Origin: Varroa destructor
Lineage: Eukaryota > Arthropoda > Arachnida > Mesostigmata > Varroidae
Direction: 5' to 3'
Assembly: GCF_002443255.2 (NCBI RefSeq)
Contig: NW_019211455.1
Location: forward strand, 55,618,671-55,682,670
DNA length: 64,000 bases
Under the pieces are notes generated by a model that was not told the DNA's origin, did not search any database, and was given only the letters and a program-made list of their open reading frames with translations. Every line of letters starts with the position of its first letter. Position 1 is the first letter of the stretch. A program made the position numbers and the translations under genes. Positions 41,701 to 55,300 of this stretch are shown here, one piece after another.

Positions 41701-43322
41701 GTTCCCAAACCCATTTAGAACTAAGATTTGATTTTTCGATGGGAGGTCATGCGTTACGTAAGCTGCACCAGTTTACTATATCGCTATAAAGGCTGCAAGC
41801 AAGCCTACATACATTTTGTCTATATCCTTGATGGAAAAGCTTGACGACCAAGATGCACTGAAAGGCTATTTATAAAATTTTAACGCATTTTGGTTACTGG
41901 CTGTTTAGTCAGTAAGGGTCGAGTCGGTAGAGATCGCCGGAGTGTTTCGTACAACACGATGGAGGAGGACCTGAAAAAGCTAGATAAATGAAACTCGCAA
42001 ATACGGAACAGACTCCTTTTGATGGGCTGCTTGAACGAGTGGTAGTTCACGACAGGGACATACATTAAGCCTACCTTGATCGTCGTCGTTCTTGAAGATG
42101 CATGGGAGCTGCCGCTGAATTTGACATGAGGTAATTTGCTAGGCTCACTAGATCAACCAGAACCCCTTTGCTCAATAACGTAAAAGCAGAGGCCGTTTGA
42201 TGCGTCGAGTAGGCGTACTAGATCGGACATCTACTTACTGGTAGTGATTAACTCCAACGGGCATCAATCCATTTCGGGCCAGTCGAGAGACTGAACGTCG
42301 ATCAATTGCTATGCGTGGAAAGAACAAAAAACAGGTTGTATATGACAGGAAGTGGGATCATAAGCTAGAGCGGGGAGAACAAGCGACATGGCTGGACGCT
42401 AGTGTCCTGAAAGGAACAAAGAAATCGTTTTCGTATTACTGGATAGGTGCGTTACTCTAACGCTCGTCTGGATCATAAAACGCTGCGTTTCTCAATAATG
42501 GATTTGGCCTCAAGAAGTACTCGACACTTGTCAGAGCTCGTCGCAGTATATCTTACCACCTAAATAACATTGTTTTTTTATTTGTTATACAAGTCTAAAG
42601 ATAATAATGTGCCGATTTGTATCGCTTTTATTTATTGTGTGGCCAGTGTGAAATTCGTTTCCACGAAAGGCCTTCGTCACCCATACGTATGATGATTGAA
42701 TGATATCCTATTAATTTAAGAGACAGCCTTTCTAGGGGCTCGAATATTTTTCATAACTCGAATGATTACAGCGTTGAACCTCGTTCATCTTTATTTGAAC
42801 TATATCATTTACTCTATTCGATTATCTAAATATCGGTGTATGTATATATAATTTTAAGTTTGTCTTCATAAATGTCAATGACGCAGCCCTTGGATACCTT
42901 AGAATTATTACGCCAACAGAAAAAAAAACACCTTCATTTCCTTATGAAAATGATACGTGCTGCTATTTTTGGCCATGTGCCGACTGCACACATCGCGGTT
43001 TTTTAGAACACATTTATTTGTTATTTGTTTATCATGTTAACTTATGCCGTAAAAACAATTACAGTTTGTAGATTAGAGGTACAAAAACAAAGTCCTGCTA
43101 TGTTATTTGCATTTGGGATTAAATAATCTGGTTTTTCTGCAGTTCTATTGCTTCAGGAGAGCCTAGAATTTAACGACGCCGTAAATACGGCGAGAGCGGT
43201 CTTCACAAACGATGCTTTCTTTTCAGCGGTTAAAGTCTTCCCTCATGTTACAGTATAGACTTGAGCTTCAATCCGAAAAACCTTTAACAAATAGTTTTAC
43301 TATTTCCCGGAAGTTTATACAT

Positions 43323-43372
<50 letters not shown>

Positions 43373-46300
43373 CCTGCTCGGAACGGTGGTTTAACCTCTT
43401 TCTGAAACCTTTACGGTTGGTCTATGGTAATCCGCAAAAACGATAGTGGGACCCAAAAAGAGCGTCATCCTAACTGCTGCTGTCAATAGCCACTAACAGC
43501 AATTAGGAAGTGCAAGCATCAAAAAAGGATTATATGTTTTGCCACAAAAAAAAGGAAACAAAAAATAACACATATTTGTTTTATGATATTTTCCTTATAA
43601 ATCATCTTGGTTATTCTATATAGTTTATTTGATCAGGGGACCTTTTCGTTTTAGGGCGACTGTGCGTGGCGCAATACCGAATGGCAGTGCCGAGCTCAGG
43701 TGGGATCCGCCTCCCTCGTGTCGTTGAGTCGCGCCGAAGCCCAAATGTTAGCGCTCATTTCGCTCGAAAGAATCAACCAATTGCCCGGATTCAAAATTCC
43801 CGCCCTACCAAAAGGTAATTGTTTTATTCGTGTGTTTTTTAGCAAAACGTTACATCGTGATGATGGGTTACAAACAGAGAGGCTTGATTGTATTCTATGC
43901 GGATTATGCAAAAGATAGCAGCGTTTGCAGTGGAAGTCAGCAGAAATTCATCATATCTGTAATATATCTTTTCTTCGAAATGGTTTTACTGTAATATTTA
44001 CGCGTTTCTAATACCACTCGGTTAATTTACTTTGATATTAGATGCACCAAAATAAAAAGAGAACAAATTATATCTATATGTACAGTGTAGGTACATACTT
44101 AATTTGAATGGTTTTTTTGTCCTTTTTTTGCAGACGATGATCAACCGACGAAGCCGCATAAATCTCGCCGGAAACCTACTGCCCTGCTCAAGAAGAAAGC
44201 TGTGACCACGAGCTTCATTGAAATGTCATCCAAATTTGAAAATGGTAAAGCTCTATATTTTCCTCTATCGTTTTAGAAGCTACCTTCCCTGTATCCTATA
44301 AGTGTCCTGCATACCATATTGTGCATCTTGCCCTTTGAATGCAATCAATTGCTTTATGATTCGAGCGCGTTGAACTTAGTTACAACTTGCTATTCATCCA
44401 ATCCCTATTAAGTTTCATCATGCACAAATAACAATTTAAAAAAAGAACTGGGCTCGCCTTCACATATCTCGGAGGTCTAACGTGTTCTCTTTAACTTGAT
44501 TCTCTCCTCGAATATAAATATAACAATTAACTGCAAAACAAATCCTCGCTGAACTCTCAATAGTTATCTCATTTTAGCCAGAAACGCAGACAATTGCAAC
44601 TTACTTACTGTTGATGTCCATTTGTATTTCTCGTTCCGTGTTTGGCGTGGTCAGCTCTGATATAAAAAAAAAAAAACAATATGAGATATAACTGTGTATT
44701 CCAGTTGCATTGTATTATTTGGAGAATAGTGCGTTACGATACGACTTCTTTGAAATGCTCTAAGAGTCGTGCATCGGTGCGTTGAGCCTTATACTTCGTT
44801 TTTCTTCACACACAACTCAATGAACGATCACCGGCAAAAAACTATTTAAGATTCATGTTCTAATCGTTATAGATGGATCGAAGCAGCTCAGGGGGGTGGG
44901 GGGCACGGGCACCATTTCGAAAGGCAACTCAAGCTGAGGGGATTGTTTCATGCTTATAAGATATACAACCTAGTCTATTGATTTCAGATATCTATCACGA
45001 TTGCAAACATGCTTTGGATCGCCCGAACAGAAATATCTCGGACGAGTGCCGCTTTACGGACTGCAATAACACAGATCGATCTGAGTTAGGTCCTGTGGAC
45101 ATGCTATCAGATACATACTCTGCACATGCCTATTTATTCCTACACAAATATGGTAGAGGGCTAACTATATTATAGGAAGGGATCTATTACGTTACAGAAC
45201 AGGCGTTATCTATAGCGTGGACGTTATAGATTTGACTAAAAGCTTTTTCTTTGTCGTTTTTTTTTTTTCATTTCATAAAACATTTCCAACGATCAAGTTT
45301 AGCAACAAATAGCTTTTAATATAGTAACAGCAAGATACACGTCACTTTACGCATTTATCAAAGCTGGACGGGGTGACTATAATGGCTAATTGCTAGGAAG
45401 CATCTGACACGAGTCAAGAGGTTTGTGAGGCACATACGAGAAGCTACAAATTGCATTTTCTCTGTTGTTGATGCAAAAACGAAACAGGATTTTTGTTGGA
45501 AAATAGACTTTTTGCATTGATCAAACGAGGGCATTTTCCGTATGAGAACATGTCATTCTTCCGTCGATCATTGATGACGTCAATCGGTGACTGTGTCTAA
45601 ACTACGGTACCTTTTCTGTCTTTACGTAGCATAGGCTACAGCTCTCAGCTGTCGTCTTTGTTTCAGATTTTACATCCGGTATCGCCTTTGAGCAGTCGAT
45701 ATGACGGCTGGTTCCTGCCAGCACGAAATGAAGTGCACCTATGCGAACCTAGATGGTAGAACGTGTCCCTAAAATGAACATACAAACAGTTACCCTCTAA
45801 GCTATGACGGGGACTGTTCTGTTTAGCATGGATCGATCGATAGCGCAGAGTGGCATTGCATCAGGGATTTGTCCAAGCAGAGCATTCAATACAAGCGATT
45901 TGATGGAGAAACAACAAAGCAGAGGAAAAACTATTATCTACTCATCGGTTTTTTATTGTTAGGATTTAATGCTATGTACAGCTGCGCAACTGGCGAAGAA
46001 AAAACGTTAAGAAGATGAAATCCATAACATCGTTTTTCCGATGCAAGACACTCTTAGACACAAAAGATTAAATTATTTCAGTATTAAACAAAGGACTCTT
46101 GGAGTAAATAAATGATCTAAAAGCAGGGATATTTGAAGATAAACAAAAAGTTAACGACATACACTAATTATCGCCAATACACAAATGATCCAATGACACA
46201 AAAGGAGCTTATACTTAGGAGTTTTGACAAACGACAATTCGCCAACAAAAATGACAAACTGTACACCTTCCAGCAAAAATTTCAACATGGACTTTGCTTG

Positions 46301-49300
46301 CTTTTTCGATTTATTCAAAACCTGTTAAAATGTGTATTTGCGAAGAAGTTGCGCCTTTCTAAGCAGAATCTTCATTGTTTTGTTGGTTTTGTCATCTAAT
46401 CGATATTTTTGCATCCGACATGTCAAGTGATTGTCACAGCATGACCGTAGAGAAGGCACCACTGCATAGCTCTGGTGGCCTTAAATCACTTTGTTGTTCC
46501 TTTACCGTCAGTTAGGTAAGCGATCTCTTGTCGATGCAGCAGAGAGTACATGCTGTGAGAAAACGTGAGAGCTGAATAGCTCTGGAGACTTCGGCCGCCG
46601 AAAGAAGTGGCAGCTACTACGAGCACTGCGAATCGTATATTGTAGAAAATTAGTTGTTTGTCTCGCAGCACGAAAGCTGCACAAATCGCTGGTTCATTTA
46701 TTACGTTCACTAGAGGCAGTGGTCGTCAGAGGCAAAGGTTTATTTTTTTTTTTCGTCTAAGCTTAAATGTTATTGCATATACTTGTAAGACTTCTGAAAA
46801 TGAATATATAATTTCAGCAGAGAGGTAATTCGTAGAATAGTGATGGACTACAATATCAGCTTTGGTAAGCACATTGGTTTAGGACGGCCTCTTCGCTATT
46901 ACCATTAGTTCGTGGGAGGGATGTGAATGTCACCGCCGTTTCCTGCGCTTCTAAATGCTATTTTGTGGGCACGCTCGAACGATTGTTGCCTGCCCAGATA
47001 CGCGCTCATTGGCACGTTACCGAATCCACATCAGATCTCCTGGTGAATTTAAAGTTCTAAACCGGAGTTCTGTTAGGAACTAATAGGGAAATCTCACTTC
47101 CGATATTAATACAAAATGTAGTGATTAGACTTCCTTCGCAAGAGCCTGCAAGCCACATTGATTGACCTTGTTTATTTGTCCTGAAAATTGGATACCGGGT
47201 CGTGTCGCAGCTATGCTGCAACCGTAGCAGCTTTGCGGTGTAGAATGGTGACGGTTTCGTCCGAGGTCGAAATATTGACAAGCGCCCAAATACTGTTAAA
47301 TAAAACTTGTTGATTTCTCTATAGCTTTTATGTGGATGCACGCCTCGGATACGATAGCGCCTAGTGATTCAAGATACACGGGAAGATTTTCGCTCTCAAT
47401 GAGGCCGATTGCAAACTCGTCTCTCCGTGCGATCCGCTGTCCTTAACACGACTTGGTGGTAATGAGCGGTTCTTTGAACGACATAACAAAGGAAGTAATC
47501 AGCATTCGGCGAGAATTATTTACCGAGTACTATCGTTAGTTATCTCAAGGCGACTTTCGACACGATTCGCTGCACTCGGAGTAAGCAAAATCGGATTACC
47601 TACTCAAGTTTTAAGTTGACTGCGCGGTTTTCATAGTATAAACTTCAAGTTCTATTGTATCGACAAGAAATCGGTAATATAATTGACGGTGGAAAAATAA
47701 CAATTTTGTTTAAAGCCACAGGGGCTACGTGATGGTGCGTGCTGCATCAGAAGCTTCATGCCCCGCCGTACACAAAGAGTCCGGATGAAGGGCAAAACTA
47801 AGTAGACAATAAGATTCGGCTATAAAATATTCGATGTACAATGTTTGATTAACGCGAACAATTTCAACAAAAAATTAGGTAAGTAGACGAGGTCAGTGTT
47901 GTGGATTTGCAGCTCGTCGTTTTCACCCAATCTCTACTTATGATCTTCATTGATTCGTTATGGCTTTCAGATACGCCATTAGAAGACAAAACATGCTTCG
48001 GAGTCTGTCTGGTTCGGCTTTTGGGGCAGGATGCCAAAATTCACGGAGTAGAAAGTACTCTGGCTGACGTGGATTCCCTTCATGAATTAACCTACAGTAT
48101 GAGATTTAAGGTAAGTTATTTACATATCTTCTTGCAGCTGTAACTGCGGACTGATGAATGAAAATAGTTCCTCAAAGGGAAGATAAGAACGCCCATACAT
48201 GTATGAAGTTAACTAAATTGATAATATTTAGTAGTTAAACATTTGCTGCGTCTTTCTTTAAATTGATAATGAACACATCTAGGGTTCATTAGATGAAGAG
48301 GAAATCGAAGAAGCCGATCAGGAACGGCGGCACAGTGAAGACGGCACCCCCTGGGAAATGGAAAGCGATGGTACGCCATCGAAAAAGGTTAGTCTATTTC
48401 ATTAGGCAACTACTTCAATCAGAGCGAATCAAAATTAAACGTTGACTTTATTAACACTGATTGAACTACCTCAGAATGGTAGCCAGAACGAGTGACTTCT
48501 GAGAAATGCTCAGTAATTATGCGTACGTATTTTTTCTAGGTCGCAGACGTCAGTGGACTTCGTTTGTGAAACTGTTTTCATAAATAAAACTGCATACGTT
48601 GAGCAAAAACTTAGTATATCGCCTTTTGAATTCACGCACAGTTAGTCTTCGATATATATATTATAACGTTCTTCGGAGTAAGTAAAGAGCATTTGCTTTT
48701 CCACAGGGCAAGGGGGCTGGGGCAGGTCGGGAACGAACTCAGAGCGCTGACCTAGGGGCCTCAGGAGCAGTAAGCATGTCGTCAATGACTGGAGGCATGT
48801 CCGCAGTCAGTTTACTAGCGGTAACTGAAAGCGCTGGTAGTGAAGGTGGCGACGAGGAACCCAGGGGCGGCCGGATTACCCGACGAACGTTCGCTTCCCG
48901 CACCGGAGGCACTTCGTCTACCTATTCCCTTAACCTTTCCGATGAACGCACGGGACCGCGGGTTCCACGCGTTGTCAACTCTTGCCTGCGATATCTCTAC
49001 AAGTATGGTAAGTATACAGCACACATATATACATACGATACGCCGATACATATCAGACAAACTTGTGTGGATTATTTGTCGTAACGGGCATGCGTTCATC
49101 CGTATACCTGCCGGAAGCCAGTTCTTTCTACAATAGAACAAATTCGACACTACGAACAACGGGGTGTTCCTTTCGAAACTTAAGTGAAAATCAGCTATTA
49201 CTCAGTTATGCAGGACGAATCCCACCGTGATCATGAACTTTTTGGATTACCTTAAATCGACAGCATATCGAGACTGTGGCCGCAGAAGAAGCAACAGTAG

Positions 49301-52300
49301 GTTCCAGCGCAGGACGGCGGAAGGTCCGCGACAAAGAGAGAACGGTGTGGTTCCTAACGCTAGGCTTTGCTATCCAAAAGTACATCTTTAATTACTCCCC
49401 TGCTTCGATAAGGCCGTTTGTAAAGAAACCCAATGTGAGTGTGTGTGCGATAAGTGGACAAATTGTTCATAAAGACCTCAATTTTACGTCATATGTCATG
49501 TCAGATGAATGCTTTATGAATGCGATAGAACTAAAAGATTTAATTTTATTCAGTTTTTTTTCGAAAATGAGCTAGCAGTTCGACCTTGATTTTTTCCAAA
49601 GATAAGTTTTTCCCTGAGGTAAAAATAAACAGCAGAAATGTCCGTGGACTTGCTAATGAGCATGTGTTTATTGTGGCCTTAAGCAAATTGTCGGCAAACG
49701 TTGATGGTCTAAGACTAATGTTGTGTGATGGACACGTTATATCATTATACTTTTTTTTCTAGAAATGCTAACTTATTTGTAAGGAAGTTTATTTGCATGT
49801 TCTATAAATTGTTGTACAACCATTGATAGCTGAAGTGTTCAAATGGTAAGTACATGTCTTTCTACAAGAAGATACTGTACCAGCTAATACAAGCCCATTA
49901 GCGCAGCGTTGGCTGCCAGAAAAATAAGCATATTCTGAGGTGATCACACTGCCCCTTGGATTTAAACATATTGGACTACTATGCATGGGGCATATTAAAT
50001 GATGATCCAACATGTCTCGGGGGTGATAACATCAGTTCACTTATGCTGTCAACAAAAAGTTTGGACAATTTCACAGAGAACATTTGAAACAAACTTGTTG
50101 AGTGGTTTAAAACCTGTAAGAATTGAAACTGTATTGAGTAGCGGTTGAGCATGACCACCATAAATAAGACTTATCACCTATACAAAGAAAAATACATTTG
50201 TTTTTATTTAGATATAATTTCAAAAGAAAACAAACAAAAGTCCTAATATAGGTGCCGTGCCATACATATATAATCTCTGTCTTAGATATTTTTTCTTTTC
50301 GTCAAACATTGTAACGTAATAGATTATACCTTGAGGTTGGACAGGACTATCGCCCGTCCGGAGAAGTTAACCTTTAACGCATAAGTTAAACTCGAAGAAG
50401 TTCCGGGAATGAGCTCACGAGATTCTCTCAGCACTGAAGCCGATTGATGTCGAAATCTATTCGAGTCATCTCGTCAACATCTTGATATCTTCAGTTTATC
50501 CAACATGACCCAGGAGTCATCGTGTGTACATCATTCATTGTAATTGCTACTTCATTCGCCGTGCCTAAGATGCATTTGGGCTATCGGCAAGACTATAACT
50601 GGCAGTGCAGCGCGGCTACTGATTGGAGCGGTCTAAGTAATCTGCCAGAAAACATATACTAAGCAGTGCAAAATGCCTATAGCGAGAGGCTATGCTTATG
50701 TGAGAAATCGAGCGTCAGTCATATAAATGGCTAGGCCCTCACAGGCCTACACCGAGTCCCACGAACTTCGCAGCGCTAATCGACCATTTCACTAGTGTTT
50801 TCACCTACTGAAAGCGCACGTCAGGGATCTCATCGTGGAACGAACCGATAACTGGCGAACGCAAAAGGCTGAACCAGGAATTGTCTGTCCTGGAAGTGAC
50901 TCAGGTGCTCTAGAGCATACGCTCAAAGAGGGCAGCAGACCCAGGCAGGACTCAAAATGAACCCACCTCATGGTTACGGTGGAGCTGGCGTCGTGCTGGA
51001 CGGTTACGTTCAACGAGCGTCTTCGTTCCAGACTGCTTTCCTCTAACTGGAGGGGTACAACGCTTCCCGTTATCCTAAGCCTATTGACGTCATGGCGCGA
51101 AGAAAAACATTTGTTCTAAACTTCTTTCGTGTCTGTTAAGGAGCACATTAAGCATACTCCTGTGTGCGAGTGTAAGTGCAATACCCAAGGAGGATCATTT
51201 GGCCAAAACAACATGCAAAACCCTACCTGATGACGCGAAAATGCGAATCTTAAGTAGTTATCGGCAGTATACTTGGTAACTGTTTGTGAGTTTCAAGGCT
51301 ATTTCCGACTGCGCTCCAAAGAATATAGCCTCAAGCATCCTTGCCGATGTCAAAGTTGCCGCGAATGTGCTCAACTTAATAGGAGCAATATTCCAATCGG
51401 CGGTAAGGTGTTAGAGCTGCCAACGTTCTCCCATATCACAGATGTGACTTAGAAGTGATAATTTATGAAACCTCCTTACAGTCTCCTAAACAATCTTGTG
51501 GACAAAATACGTGGACTAATAAATACGGTACAGGTTCTACTCTGTGCAGACGATTTAGCTAGTTACGATTGCAGTTGCTCTCATGTGCGGCAGGCCCTAA
51601 CCAGGTCACATTCAGCCATGTTGGAATCGAAGCTGACCACCAACTTAATTAAACCTGAGGCAATGCGATTTAGAAGAGGTGACAGAGTTACCATTCATGA
51701 CACGCTATATCTCTTGGGCCGACCGCTAACATACGTTAACGGATTCAGCTACCCGGATTTGTTGACCTCGTATAACAACCCAGGTATTTTCCAGCACTTT
51801 ACAGAAACATGCAGAAGAGCCTTGATAGGTTTGTCCTTAATACATAATACCCACGAATTGTTGCTTTAAAGCGCTTTGCGATTTGTTAATCTCAACGCTG
51901 CCGTTTACGGGGTCTGCTTAATCTCGGATGGATGATCTTATATTAAAGGAATCGAACAAAGGTTTTGCTTCTCAAAAAAGGCTTGAGATTGTGCCGGACA
52001 ACCCGTAACAGGCTTGCCTACCTTCTGTGGGAGGATGGCGCTATCCGCCGAGGACTTCTGTCCCTGTTTCAACCTGTCGTAACTCCAGCACTCCAAAGAA
52101 GTCTGATAAAATGTAATCGGTAATTCACGGCGGTCAGTCCCGAATCATGGTGACCATAACAGACGAAACAAGGAAAGCACTTGCCGAGTTTTACCGACAT
52201 TTAGCGATTCAGAGTACAGGACCTAATAAGTGTATTTGCATTGGACATAGGTATGTGTCATGCTTCTCGTCGACCGCCAAGTTCGACAGCTGGGTAGACT

Positions 52301-55300
52301 GGCTCGGTAACAAACCGAAAAATAGCGGTAGAACTTCGTATGCGAAATTGTTATAAATTTATATGTATATATTTAGAATACTATTTTATAAGGGTGAATA
52401 AATTATTTTGATTTAGATTTGACGTATACAGAATGAGACAAAGTTCATGTATCTTTCTGGTTTTATTTAATTGTTCTACAACTTACTATTAAAGTCGAGA
52501 CGACTTATTCGGTCTATATAATGATCCTTTCTCATTTACACTAATATTAATGACATCTATAGGTTTCCATTACAAATCTTTGCGTGTCCCTTACCTGAAT
52601 AGGACCTACGACGGTTGGTGTATTTCGGGTATCGAGCTCAAAACGAAGGGTACGTCAACTAAGAGAGTTGTTTGACTCAGGCTCGAAGCAAGTTGAACGA
52701 CTTCTTCGTGTTCCCGATGAGCTCGCCTCTGCAGACAGCGCCGACAGTGGAGAGGACACACGGTACGTAACTGGCAAGTTAAGCAGGGACGCCATTTGCT
52801 TTCAATATGAAACTTATAGGACGTCCTTTTGTACGTCAATTAAATCGGAATTTCGACCTTGAACTTCTGTTCTTGACAATATTAGGAAACATAAAATAAC
52901 AATATTGAAACCCGTTATTGAATGATGAGTTTCACATGGATGTTTAAGACAATCATGTACGAGTTAAATGCAGAGGCAGCTGAATAATGTATGCGTCGTA
53001 TTTAAAACAAGGATAGCCTGAAGCTGCACGGATGCATGCTAATGTCTGTAAGTGAAAAATAGATCCCGTTAGATAAGCAGGCAGATGGTGAACTGTGGCA
53101 TACAAATAAACGAACATTGTAGTCTTACGTGAAGAATTGCTTTAGCCTACCATTGCTTCGGACGGCTGCCGGTCTCTTCCAGTATGAAACAAAGTATGTC
53201 TGACTACGCCCGGTTCCAGACCCAGATCCCACTTCATGTGCCTTTAAGTTTACTAAATAGATATACCACTAATATCTAACATAGATGATAAGTTGTGGCA
53301 TGTAAAAGCAAATGTCCTAATATTTCTACTTGCCTGTTTTTGATTTAGGCAGATTTGCCTGCAGGACAATGGACGTAAGTCATCTGTAACTGCGTTTACT
53401 GTAATACTGCAAATAAGGCTTGCCTGCTTGTTTTCGACTAGAAGGAATATAGCTGGACATAAAACAAGCCTGATATTCGAACTTCTCAACATTAGGCAAA
53501 ACGCTATTCTTTGCATTGCTATTATTGATATAAATTCTGGCTGTGAGCCCGATAACATCCGACAACTCTCTGTTGTAACCCTTCCAAATATATCGTTAAC
53601 TATGTGAAACATGCTTCTCGTAATGACTGTGTGTCACTTCTGACAAGTACTAATAGATGAGCATTTCTCTATCTTTTTTTTTAATTTTGCTTCAGATCTG
53701 CTCAATTAATACAACATAGATAGCTATCAACAGAATAGCTAGTTGTCCGACAGATTTTCGTCAAGTAAATTGGCCTATAATAAGAATCTTTTTCAATATA
53801 AGGGTACTAGATGATTGTAAAGTATTTCACGGAAGCTATTTTAACGGAAATTGAATTGTATACGGGGTAAGAAGCGGTTTTAGGCATTCTTATTTGAAAA
53901 GCCTGAGTTGGGTTTGAGATATATATTTGTTGTCTCTTGGTTAGTGGTAAAATGCGCTGTTAAATTCTAATCATTATCGGGTAAAGCTGCCGAATGGGTA
54001 CACACTCCTATCAACTCAGTGTCAGGGAGCCATTTTGCGTTATGTCGAAAAGGTACTAAAGAAAACAATATATTTTTAATATGAGTGATACGGTTCACAT
54101 ACGACCAGCGACACCAAACCTATTTTATGTAGACTGAGTATGAGGTTCAGGCTCGATAATTGAACGTACTTCCGTCGAGACAGTTATTCTGTCAAGATTC
54201 ATTCTGCATTAGCCCTGATCTTCATTTAACGGTATTACAGGCCAGTTGGGGAAGTGACTAGTGTCACTGGGCCATGAGGCTAAGGTCACCCTGATGAGGT
54301 TCCTCACCACCTCAGATGAGCTATCCTTACATGACCAGATGGCCCCGTCCTTTAAATCTGACTGCAAAGCATCATCTATCGTATTGTCCAGCCGTAACCT
54401 TGCTAGCCGTTCGTTCTGTTTTATGATTTTCCTCGTTGAAAAACGATATCTGCAAATCACCTTCTCGGATATAGTGGTTGACCTCGAAATTATCGTGTAT
54501 TTTAAATAGAGAGACATTTGATTGTACGATTCACGATATTTTACGAATGCACAAACAACAAAAAGACACCACTTATTTGCTAAAATAGCCTTAGGAAATG
54601 CAACGTACACTTTCCTTTACGATATATATAATACGTCAACAGCATACAGTAAATACGTCACGTAACATTGTCCATATATATTGGATACATAAAGACTTAT
54701 TTACTATTACATTGTCCTGACATACGATACAATGTAGTAACCATTCATGAGTAAGTAAAGACGTAACTAAAGAAATATAGTTTTATTGTTCTAGTTCCAT
54801 TTCATTAATAGAGGTTGCTCAGTTGAGGTGTAATTTGTGTTTCTTTTTGTCCTTAGTACCCTTCGACAGACTTCATTAAAGGCGGATTTCGACAAGCATG
54901 TGTACACCGCAGGCATAGGCAACACGCTGACTTATTAGAAACGCGTTTTGCCTCGCTTCCTCACGATCTTTAGTCTGGTTTGCTTCCTATTATTTAATAA
55001 CAATAGCAAGCTTGACATAGGGCGCGTTCTGTGCTTCACAGAACATTCTATGCACCGATGGGTTGGATGTTTGCGATGGCCCTCATGTCCAACAACTTCT
55101 TTTAATAAACAAATAGGCTAATGTTGTTGTTGTCACCAGAGGTCGCTACGATTGTCTAACTACGCAGGTGGGAGAATTGGCCAAAGGAATGGGAAAACTG
55201 GCCTCGCGGTGGCGGAGGAGCTCACGATGTGGCACAACTTTTAAAGGAGTTCTTTAGGGATCTGCCGGAGCCTCTCATGACGAGGCAGCTTTATTCCCCG

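Larger units (their letters stand above)
44245..47056 (+). other. RhoGAP intron 3, 5' part
   Basis: Intron with a G-rich run (44891-44908), a candidate cassette exon (44988-45152) and otherwise no recognised element. Confidence 0.55.

Noticed and set aside
54856..54950. Possible RhoGAP exon reading [14 protein letters not shown], similar to VRQLREEFDRG
   Set aside because: The true VRQLRE segment is in exon 7, and exon 7 (phase 2 out) joins directly to exon 8 (phase 2 in). Including this piece would need a poor GC donor and would repeat the motif.
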